From the NCBI GenBank assembly GCA_002479815.1, contig DLPA01000177.1, positions 1 to 6,236 on the forward strand: a stretch of 6,236 nucleotides of DNA, written 5' to 3'. The notes under the pieces are model-generated. The model made no database searches, was not told where the DNA came from, and saw nothing but the letters and a program-made list of their open reading frames with translations. The position numbers and the translations under genes were made by a program. Positions 1-5,160 of this stretch are shown in pieces (position 1 is the stretch's first letter; each line of letters opens with the position of its first letter). This DNA is from a bacterium UBA7470 (GTDB lineage Bacteria > Pseudomonadota > Gammaproteobacteria > Burkholderiales > Burkholderiaceae_C).

Positions 1-827
1 GCCATGCCCCAGTGGTACCAGTGCGAGGTCTCGGTCTCGGGCGTGATGAAGTCGACCACCACGCTGTAGGCCTTCTTGTCAGACGGGGCATGAAAGCCGC
101 CGTTGCCCGCCAAGGCCACTCCCACGTCGATCATGATGTGGCTGGGTGGCGAAAAGCGGCAAATCTGCCAGCGGTCGACCTTGGCTTGCGGGTCCAAGCC
201 GTTGGCGCTCATGGCCATCTGCCAGAACGGCGGAGCTTGGATGCCTTCCATGAAGCGCTGGGTCATTACCTTGTTGCCATCGACCTTGGTTTCGCAAGGC
301 GTCTCGTCGATCTCGGGCTGGCCGATGCTGGTGGAATGCACATAGGTCTCGTGCGTCAGGTCCATCAGGTTGTCGATCATCAGGCGGTAGTCGGCTTGGA
401 CGTGGTACAGACCGCCGCCATAGGCCCAGGCGGGGTTGTCGAAAAATTCGAACACCGGCATTTGCGCCTCGTCGGCCTTGTTCTGCTCGCCGGGCCAGAC
501 CCAGACGAAACCGTAGCGTTCAACGACGGCAAAAGCCTTGACCGCCGGGAAGCCGCGCACGCGCTGGCCAGGCATGTGAACTGTCTTGCCATCGGCGCCC
601 ATTTCCAGCCCGTGGTAACCGCAGCGCAAGCCGTTCTTACAGGCTTTGCCCAACGACATGGGCGCACCGCGGTGCGGGCAGAAGTCTTCGACTGCAGCGA
701 CCTTGCCGTCCACACCTTTGAAAATCGCCATCTTTTCGTTGCAGATGGTGCGGCCCAGCGGTTTGTCGCCGAGTGCTTCGAGTTCGGCCAACGAGCAGGC
801 CACATACCATGTGTTCTTAATGAACAT
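1..827 (-). CDS. vanA: Vanillate O-demethylase oxygenase subunit VanA (partial, 3' end off the left edge)
   Basis: Terminal oxygenase of the two-component vanillate monooxygenase. With a reductase (VanB) it demethylates vanillate to protocatechuate and formaldehyde in the cytoplasm. The first 275 codons are present; the family is usually about 350 residues, so roughly the last 75-80 are missing. The Rieske [2Fe-2S] ligands are C50-P-H52 (CPHRGAPMSLG) and C69-x2-H72 (CGYHG). The mononuclear iron motif is D156-x2-H159-x4-H164 (NLMDLTHETYVH). Segments such as MPGQRVRGFP (85-94), YRLMIDNLMDLTHETYVH, DRWQICRFSPPSH (218-230) and VVVDFITPETETS match VanA as I remember it, rather than phthalate or other Rieske oxygenases. 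The start is an ATG preceded by GAGGA (minus strand, 834-838), 6 nt upstream. It is transcribed away from pyrC. vanB would be expected beyond the left edge, and no vanR lies on the visible side. Related O-demethylases on similar methoxy-aromatics cannot be excluded. Confidence 0.92.
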   Translation of the reverse strand, partial: MFIKNTWYVACSLAELEALGDKPLGRTICNEKMAIFKGVDGKVAAVEDFCPHRGAPMSLGKACKNGLRCGYHGLEMGADGKTVHMPGQRVRGFPAVKAFAVVERYGFVWVWPGEQNKADEAQMPVFEFFDNPAWAYGGGLYHVQADYRLMIDNLMDLTHETYVHSTSIGQPEIDETPCETKVDGNKVMTQRFMEGIQAPPFWQMAMSANGLDPQAKVDRWQICRFSPPSHIMIDVGVALAGNGGFHAPSDKKAYSVVVDFITPETETSHWYHWGM

Positions 828-955
828 GTCTTTTCCTCATGCGTCGATGAAGGCTATCTTGGAGGATGATTTCAATGTCACGCGTAAAGAAAAACCCGTA
901 AGCCATATGCCTAAGCGACACGTTCGGCTGTAAAAAACAAAGCGACAATCAGCGC
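828..955. other. Divergent intergenic region between vanA and pyrC
   Basis: These 128 bases must hold the starts of both divergent transcripts. The vanA Shine-Dalgarno GAGGA is at 834-838 on the minus strand. On the minus strand a TTTACA hexamer (forward TGTAAA, around 929-934) resembles a -35 box, but no good -10 lies at 16-18 bases. On the plus strand GACAAT (944-949) is a weak -10-like hexamer very close to the pyrC ATG. I see no convincing long palindrome for a VanR/GntR-type operator and no RNA gene. Confidence 0.5.
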
Positions 956-1990
956 ATGACGCAAGAAATCACCATCACAAGACCCGACGACTGGCACCTG
1001 CACGTGCGCGATGGCGCTGCACTCAACACCGTGGTGCCCCACACCGCCGCCGAATTTGGCCGTGCCATCATCATGCCCAACCTCAAGCCACCGGTGACGA
1101 CCGCCGCGCAAGCCGTGGCTTACCGCGAGCGCATTCTGGCCGCTGTGCCTGCCGGGGTGTCGTTTGAGCCGCTGATGACGCTCTACCTCACCGACAATCT
1201 GCCGCCCGATGAAATTCAACGTGCCAAAGACGCGGGCGTGGTGGCCTGCAAACTCTACCCCGCAGGCGCGACCACCAACAGCGATGCCGGCGTGACCGAT
1301 CTGCGCCACACCTACCGCACCCTCGAAGCCATGCAGCGTGCGGGCCTCTTGCTGTTGGTGCATGGCGAAGTCACCAGCGCAGACATCGACTTGTTCGACC
1401 GCGAAGCCGTGTTCATCGACCAGCAACTGATGCCGCTGCGCCGCGACTTTCCCGAGCTGAAGATTGTGTTCGAGCACATCACCACCCAAGAGGCCGCGCA
1501 ATACGTCGCCGAGGCCGGCCCCTACACCGCCGCCACCCTCACCGCGCACCATTTGCTCTACAACCGCAATGCCATCTTTACCGGCGGCATCCGGCCTCAT
1601 TACTACTGCCTGCCGGTGCTCAAGCGCGAAACGCATCGCTTGGCCTTGGTCAAAGCCGCCACCAGTGGCAGCGACCGCTTCTTTTTGGGCACAGACAGCG
1701 CCCCCCACCCTGCCCAATTAAAAGAACACGCCACCGGCTGTGCGGGCTGCTACACCGCCCATGCAGCGATGGAACTGTACGCCTTGGCCTTTGAGCGGGC
1801 AGGCGCACTCGACAAACTCGAAGGCTTTGCCAGCCACCACGGCCCTGATTTTTACGGCCTGCCCCGCAACCAAGGCACGCTGACCTTGGTGCGCGAGTCG
1901 TGGACACCGCCCGACAGCTACCCCTTTGGGCAAGCCGTGATCAAACCCTTGGGCGGTGGCGAGGCGTTGGGCTGGCGTGTCCAAGCCTGA
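956..1990 (+). CDS. pyrC: Dihydroorotase, class II (PyrC)
   Basis: Zinc amidohydrolase that interconverts N-carbamoyl-L-aspartate and L-dihydroorotate, the third step of de novo pyrimidine synthesis, in the cytoplasm. At 344 residues it is the usual length of the E. coli-type (class II) enzyme. Metal ligands are visible in order: H14-L-H16 (DDWHLHVRD), the lysine expected to be carboxylated, K99 (ACKLYPAGATTNSDAGV), H136 (LVHGEV), H174 (FEHITT) and D247 (FLGTDSAPH). The substrate-binding segment MPNLKPPVTT (40-49) is also present. The chosen ATG puts the HLH motif at residues 14-16, close to the E. coli position (16-18). There is no recognisable Shine-Dalgarno directly upstream (AATCAGCGC), so initiation may be weak or leaderless. 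It is divergent from vanA and is followed with overlap by the DUF3025 gene, suggesting one transcript. I saw no attenuator or pyrimidine-responsive hairpin in the short leader. Confidence 0.97.
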   Translation: MTQEITITRPDDWHLHVRDGAALNTVVPHTAAEFGRAIIMPNLKPPVTTAAQAVAYRERILAAVPAGVSFEPLMTLYLTDNLPPDEIQRAKDAGVVACKLYPAGATTNSDAGVTDLRHTYRTLEAMQRAGLLLLVHGEVTSADIDLFDREAVFIDQQLMPLRRDFPELKIVFEHITTQEAAQYVAEAGPYTAATLTAHHLLYNRNAIFTGGIRPHYYCLPVLKRETHRLALVKAATSGSDRFFLGTDSAPHPAQLKEHATGCAGCYTAHAAMELYALAFERAGALDKLEGFASHHGPDFYGLPRNQGTLTLVRESWTPPDSYPFGQAVIKPLGGGEALGWRVQA

Positions 1991-2864
1991 TGGGGTGGTG
2001 GATGCACTGAGCGCCGTGGATTGGGCGCAGCCGTGGCTGGCGCCGGTGCGTGCAGCGGGTTTGCGCTGCACAGCCCACGTCACAACCACGCCCTTGGCCT
2101 GCGCCGGACGGTACGCCGCCGCCCTCCACCACGCGGCGGCAGACAGGCAGGTGCGCTTGCCCGTGCGTTTTGTCCCACAGTCGCACTTGCCCGTAGGCGA
2201 GGCTTACGAGGCCTTCATCGCCCGCACCCGCCAAGTCCCCACCCGCGACCACCTGCACGACTTGTTCAACGGCCTCGTCTGGCAACGCTGGCCCCACACC
2301 AAAGCCCAGCTCAACGCCTTGCAAGCCACCGAAATTGCGCGTGATGGCATCACCGCCCGACGCGGCCCCGTGCGCGATGCCATCACGGTATTTGATGAAA
2401 ACGGTGCGGTCTTGCTCGCACCGCCGCTCTTGTGGCACGCCTTATTGCAGCGCGATTGGCAGGCGCTGTTCCTCACCCACCGCCCGCTGTGGCAAGCGCA
2501 GGCGCGGCTGGTCTTGTTCGGTCATGCCTTGATGGAGCAACTGGTGCGCCCCCGCAAAAACCTCACCGCCCACGTCTTGGTGCTGCCGCAAGTGCCCGCT
2601 GGGATGGACGTTCAGGCGCTGGACGATGGCGATGCCCACACATGGGCGCAGTGGGATGCCCACATCGCCGCCCACCTCAAAGCCGCGTGGCTGGTGGGTA
2701 AACCGCTGACACCGCTGCCCGTGCTGGGTCATCCGGGCTGGTGGCCAGACAATGAAAACCCCGCTTTTTATGCCGATACCGCCGTGTTTCGACCCGCGAC
2801 ACCCTCGGTCACAAGCGGGAAGAAGGCGTCTGAGAAAGCAGAGAAAATCTCGGTGGGTGCTTGA
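1956..2864 (+). CDS. DUF3025 domain-containing protein
   Basis: Protein of unknown function that I assign to the DUF3025 family by pattern memory. Recognisable blocks are HDLFNGLVWQRWPHTKAQLNAL (begins at residue 101), RRGPVRDAITVFDENGA (135-151), LFGHALMEQLVRPRKNLTAH (187-206) and a C-terminal LPVLGHPGWWPDNENP (254-269) followed by FYADTAVFRP. The last ~15 residues are a Lys/Glu/Ser-rich tail. There is no signal peptide, membrane helix or known catalytic motif, so it is probably cytoplasmic. The start is uncertain. The longest frame begins at GTG 1956, overlapping pyrC by 35 bp without a Shine-Dalgarno. GTG 1977 has GAGG 12 nt upstream, and GTGs at 1995 and 1998 would begin just after the pyrC stop. 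Homology seems to begin near VDWAQPWLAP (21-30), which all of these starts retain. Tight coupling to pyrC suggests co-transcription, but function should not be inferred from that. Confidence 0.85.
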   Translation: MARRWAGVSKPDGVVDALSAVDWAQPWLAPVRAAGLRCTAHVTTTPLACAGRYAAALHHAAADRQVRLPVRFVPQSHLPVGEAYEAFIARTRQVPTRDHLHDLFNGLVWQRWPHTKAQLNALQATEIARDGITARRGPVRDAITVFDENGAVLLAPPLLWHALLQRDWQALFLTHRPLWQAQARLVLFGHALMEQLVRPRKNLTAHVLVLPQVPAGMDVQALDDGDAHTWAQWDAHIAAHLKAAWLVGKPLTPLPVLGHPGWWPDNENPAFYADTAVFRPATPSVTSGKKASEKAEKISVGA

Positions 2865-2888
2865 AATTTTGCGGTTCGTCTCTACTAT
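2861..2888 (+). promoter_or_regulatory. Putative htpX promoter overlapping the DUF3025 stop codon
   Basis: TTGAAA (2861-2866, 5/6 to the sigma70 -35) and TACTAT (2883-2888, 4/6 to the -10) are separated by 16 bases, and would start transcription about 30 nt before the htpX ATG. The TGA stop of the preceding gene (2862-2864) lies inside the -35 hexamer. With the preceding base, the -35 reads CTTGAAA (2860-2866), the exact sigma32 heat-shock -35 core. A good sigma32 -10 (CGCCATCT, 2893-2900) is present but 26 bases away, too far for a standard sigma32 promoter. A housekeeping promoter is the safer reading. Confidence 0.5.
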
Positions 2889-2924
2889 GATGCGCCATCT
2901 TTTTGTTTTGTTTGAGGAGTTTTC

Positions 2925-3800
2925 ATGAAACGCATTGCGTTGCTCATCCTAACCAACCTCGCGGTCATGGCCGTGTTGCTGATTTCCACGCGCTTGCTGG
3001 GGGTGGATCGGTTTTTGACCGCTCAAGGCCTCAACATCACCGCTTTGGCCGTCTTTTCTCTCATCGTGGGCTTTGCAGGGGCCTTCATCTCTTTGCTGAT
3101 GAGCAAGCCGATGGCGAAATGGACGACACCGGGTCTGACCGTCATCCATCAGCCCCGCAATGCCGATGAAGCATGGATCGTGGACACCGTGCGCCGTTTT
3201 GCAGACAAGGCGCAAATCGGTATGCCCGAAGTGGCCATTTACGAAGGCGAACCCAACGCTTTTGCCACCGGCGCATTCAAAAACTCGTCCTTGGTGGCGG
3301 TCTCCACGGGCTTGCTTCAGGGCATGACGCGTGAAGAAGTGGAGGCCGTCATCGCCCACGAAGTCGCCCACGTCGCCAACGGCGACATGGTGACCATGAC
3401 CTTGGTGCAAGGCGTGATGAACACCTTCGTCGTGTTTTTGAGCCGCGTGATTGGCTACGCCGTGGACAGCTTCTTGCGTCGCAACGACGAAAACAGCTCA
3501 GGCCCCGGCTTGGGCTACATGATCACCTCGTTTGTGATGGAAATTTTGCTGGGGGTCTTGGCCAGCATCATCGTCAATTGGTTCAGCCGTCAGCGTGAAT
3601 TCCGCGCCGATGCTGGTGCCGCCGCCTTGATGGGGCGCAAGCAACCCATGATCAACGCCTTGGCGCGTTTGGGAGGCATGGCGCCGGGGGCCTTGCCCAA
3701 AACCGTCGCAGCGATGGGCATTGCAGGCGGCATTGGCAGTTGGTTTGCCACCCATCCTCCCCTTGAAGAACGGATCGCCGCTTTGCAGCAAGCATCATGA
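2925..3800 (+). CDS. htpX: Protease HtpX homologue (M48 zinc metalloprotease)
   Basis: Inner-membrane zinc endopeptidase of peptidase family M48B, which in E. coli works alongside FtsH in removing misfolded membrane proteins. It has 291 residues, normal for HtpX. Two N-terminal hydrophobic segments (about 4-24 and 38-58) anchor it, and two more hydrophobic stretches lie at about 156-180 and 198-220. The zinc site is H145-E-x2-H149 (VIAHEVAHVANGDM), with the third ligand probably E225 in SRQREFRADAGAA. The NAFATG block (111-116), typical of HtpX, and the C-terminal THPPLEERIAAL (276-287) are present. The ATG is well supported by GAGGAG (2914-2919), 5 nt upstream. The gene lies 60 bp after the DUF3025 stop and has its own promoter-like sequence. 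Its stop is only 8 bp from the outer end of the palindromic element, which therefore forms its 3' region and probable terminator. Confidence 0.96.
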   Translation: MKRIALLILTNLAVMAVLLISTRLLGVDRFLTAQGLNITALAVFSLIVGFAGAFISLLMSKPMAKWTTPGLTVIHQPRNADEAWIVDTVRRFADKAQIGMPEVAIYEGEPNAFATGAFKNSSLVAVSTGLLQGMTREEVEAVIAHEVAHVANGDMVTMTLVQGVMNTFVVFLSRVIGYAVDSFLRRNDENSSGPGLGYMITSFVMEILLGVLASIIVNWFSRQREFRADAGAAALMGRKQPMINALARLGGMAPGALPKTVAAMGIAGGIGSWFATHPPLEERIAALQQAS

Positions 3801-3808
3801 TCAAAAGC

Positions 3809-3847
3809 ATAGTAAAAAAAGTGAGCTGCTTACGCAAGTAATACGTG
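3809..3847 (+). repeat. Left 39-bp inverted repeat arm
   Basis: It begins ATAGTAAAAAAAGTGAGC and is the reverse complement of 4002-4040 except at 3831 (T opposite G4018, which would be a G-U pair in RNA) and 3843 (A opposite C4006). Both differences look like transitions. They break two short palindromes that are intact in the right arm, so this arm is probably the decayed copy. It starts 8 bp after the htpX stop codon. Confidence 0.9.
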
Positions 3848-3910
3848 ACTTCTGTCTTTTTTTATTCTTAAAAAGTCCATCTTTTTCTTATCATTTGAGG
3901 CTTCAAACGC

Positions 3911-3948
3911 AAAAAACCCGTTTTTCTAGGTTGAAAAACGGGTTTTTT
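3911..3948. terminator. Strong bidirectional intrinsic terminator-like hairpin
   Basis: A perfect 16-bp stem, AAAAAACCCGTTTTTC (3911-3926) paired with GAAAAACGGGTTTTTT (3933-3948), around the 6-nt loop TAGGTT. The stem has a CCCG/CGGG core and is flanked by A6 on the 5' side and T6 on the 3' side, so a U-tract follows the hairpin whichever strand is transcribed. It should end htpX transcription 111 bp after the stop codon. With genes on both sides pointing the same way, there is no convergent partner to explain a two-way terminator; it fits better as part of the palindromic element. Confidence 0.8.
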
Positions 3949-4001
3949 AATGATTTTTTACAATTATCAAGATTATTTTAAGTATTAAAACAGCCAAAAA
4001 C

Positions 4002-4040
4002 CACGCATTACTTGCGTGAGCAGCTCACTTTTTTTACTAT
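4002..4040 (-). repeat. Right 39-bp inverted repeat arm
   Basis: Counterpart of 3809-3847, matching at 37 of 39 positions. It contains two complete overlapping palindromes: CACGCA (4002-4007) with TGCGTG (4013-4018) around TTACT, and GTGAGC (4016-4021) with GCTCAC (4023-4028) around a single A. They share the bases GTG and so are mutually exclusive as folds. The outer end (ACTTTTTTTACTAT) lies 57 bp before the Bug-protein ATG and may contribute to its promoter. Confidence 0.9.
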
Positions 4041-4059
4041 CGTTATATACACTCATAAT
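4033..4059 (+). promoter_or_regulatory. Possible promoter for the Bug-family gene at the edge of the palindromic element
   Basis: CATAAT (4054-4059, 5/6 to the -10 consensus) has TTTACT (4033-4038, 4/6 to the -35) upstream with a short 15-base spacer. The -35 candidate lies inside the right arm. A separate promoter is expected here because the hairpin at 3911-3948 should stop readthrough from htpX. The spacing is suboptimal, so this is a weak call. Confidence 0.3.
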
Positions 4060-4097
4060 CCATCTTCCACGGTTGAGACACCCACAGGAGCAACAGG

Positions 4098-5105
4098 ATG
4101 AAAAGAACCACATTCACTCACCTTTCTCGACGAGCGGCTTTGTGGCAATCACTGGCCTTGGCAGGCAGCGTGGCTGCGCTGTCGGGAGCAGTGATGGCGC
4201 AACCGGCGGCGGTATGGCCCACCCAGCCCTTGAAACTGGTGGTGGGTTTTCCGGCAGGGTCGTCGCCCGATTTGACCGCCCGCACCTTGGCCGAGCCTTT
4301 GTCGCAAGCCCTCGGTCAGCCGGTCATTATTGAAAACAAGCCCGGTGCTGGGGGCAACATCGGCGCGGCTGCCGTGGCGCAAGCGCGTGACGGGCATACC
4401 CTAGGACTGATGATCAACGGCAACCTGACCACGGCCAAACTGCTCAACCCGGCCACGCCCTACGATCCGCACCAAGACTTAGCGCCCGTGTCCTTGATTG
4501 CCACTGCGCCCTTGGTCTTGACCGCCGCACAATCCTTGCCTGCGCAAGGTGCAGCCTTGTTCTCTGCGGGCCAGCAAGCGGGCACGGCATGGAGTTACGG
4601 CTCGCCTGGCGTAGGTACGGTCGCGCACTTGGGCATGGAGTGGCTCAAGGCCCGTGCGGGCTGGGCGGCGGTTCACGTTCCCTATCCGGGCAATCCGCAA
4701 GTCATCAACGGCTTGCTGTCGGGGCAGATTCAAGTCGCCTTGTTGCCCCCGGGTTTGGTCATGCCGCAAGCCAAAGCGGGCAAACTCCACGCCGTCGGTC
4801 TGACCTCCGCAGGCCGCAGCGCGCTCGTCCCCGAAATACCGAGCTTGGTTGAAGCGGGCTTGTCAGGCTTTCAGCTTGAGATTTGGAACGCCGTGGCAGC
4901 ACCCAAAACCATGCCCGACGCACATATCCAAAAAGTCGCCCATGCCCTGACCGACATCGTGCGCCGGCCCGAGATGCGGCAAAAGCTTTTCAACCAAGGC
5001 TGGCAAGTCGCAGGCACAGCCCCCGAAGGCTTGGCCCTACGCATCAAAACCGACACCGCCCAGATGAGCCACATCATCCAAAAACAGCAGCTCAAAGCGC
5101 AGTGA
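4098..5105 (+). CDS. Tripartite tricarboxylate transporter substrate-binding protein (Bug/TctC family)
   Basis: Exported solute-binding protein of the Bug family, which deliver carboxylates and related small molecules to TctAB-type transporters or act as sensors. The 335 residues fit the family. The N-terminus is an export signal: KR, then S10-R11-R12-A-A-L, which resembles a Tat motif, then a hydrophobic stretch to about 32, with likely cleavage after VMA (A34, before Q35). The mature protein opens with the family pattern WPTQPLKLVVGFPAGSSPDL (40-59), followed by LGQPVIIENKPGAGGNIGAA (72-91). The ligand loop YGSPGVGTVAHLG (167-179), VPYPGNPQVINGLLSGQIQ (194-212) and the late EIPSLVEAG (246-254) also match. 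The ATG has AGGAG at 4086-4090, 7 nt upstream. No tctA or tctB genes are next to it, so it is an orphan receptor, common in Comamonadaceae. The ligand cannot be read from sequence. Confidence 0.93.
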   Translation: MKRTTFTHLSRRAALWQSLALAGSVAALSGAVMAQPAAVWPTQPLKLVVGFPAGSSPDLTARTLAEPLSQALGQPVIIENKPGAGGNIGAAAVAQARDGHTLGLMINGNLTTAKLLNPATPYDPHQDLAPVSLIATAPLVLTAAQSLPAQGAALFSAGQQAGTAWSYGSPGVGTVAHLGMEWLKARAGWAAVHVPYPGNPQVINGLLSGQIQVALLPPGLVMPQAKAGKLHAVGLTSAGRSALVPEIPSLVEAGLSGFQLEIWNAVAAPKTMPDAHIQKVAHALTDIVRRPEMRQKLFNQGWQVAGTAPEGLALRIKTDTAQMSHIIQKQQLKAQ

Positions 5106-5160
5106 AGAGGCAACTTTCTTGCACATAAAGCGTGAACAGCGATGACTTTAGGAACCCCAC

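Larger units (their letters stand above)
3809..4040. mobile_element. 232-bp palindromic MITE-like element with a central terminator hairpin
   Basis: An AT-rich block bounded by 39-bp inverted repeats (3809-3847 and 4002-4040) matching at 37 of 39 positions. Weaker complementarity continues inward for another 26 positions, 19 matching, ending in a shared CTTAAAA. At the centre is a perfect 16-bp stem (3911-3926 with 3933-3948). The midpoint of the outer arms (about 3924.5) and of the inner hairpin (about 3929.5) nearly coincide, so the whole block is one nested palindrome. By hand count the 154 bp between the arms are 27% GC, against clearly GC-rich flanking genes. No transposase or credible ORF is inside. 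A TA lies at each end (3810-3811 and 4038-4039), as expected for an IS630/Tc1-mariner-type target duplication, but TA is self-complementary so symmetry alone would also produce it. I do not recognise a named element; alternatives are an old IS remnant or a fixed intergenic palindrome. Confidence 0.6.

Noticed and set aside
12..869. Long open frame on the plus strand opposite vanA
   Set aside because: It is antisense to a clear VanA protein with intact Rieske and iron motifs; its translation is His/Val/Gly-rich without a recognisable domain, typical of GC-rich shadow frames.
850..885. VanR-type operator upstream of vanA
   Set aside because: Only a loose ATTG...CAA pairing is visible on the minus strand, without a compact palindrome; too weak to annotate.
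911..2438. Long minus-strand frames opposite pyrC and the DUF3025 gene (911-1717, 1718-2089, 1941-2438)
   Set aside because: They mirror well-supported plus-strand genes and show no domain, ribosome-binding site or family resemblance.
2860..2900. Classical sigma32 promoter for htpX
   Set aside because: The -35 core is exact, but the matching -10-like sequence is 26 bases away, beyond the usual 13-17; kept only as a finding for checking.
3721..3981. Plus-strand frame running from the end of htpX into the palindrome
   Set aside because: It starts inside htpX in another frame, has no ribosome-binding site, and most of it translates low-complexity AT-rich palindrome sequence.
3809..4040. Integron attC site or CRISPR array
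   Set aside because: The element is a single nested palindrome with no integrase-type core sites and no regularly spaced direct repeats; its arms are too long and too perfect for an attC.
3809..4040. TA target-site duplication as proof of transposition
   Set aside because: TA is self-complementary and lies within the inverted repeat, so it would appear at both ends by symmetry. No longer direct repeat is found in the flanks (AAAAGC on the left, CGTTAT on the right).
5106..5160. Promoter or terminator between the Bug gene and the YffB-family gene
   Set aside because: No hairpin with a T-run and no acceptable -35/-10 pair was found in the 55 bases; only the AGGA ribosome-binding site is supported.
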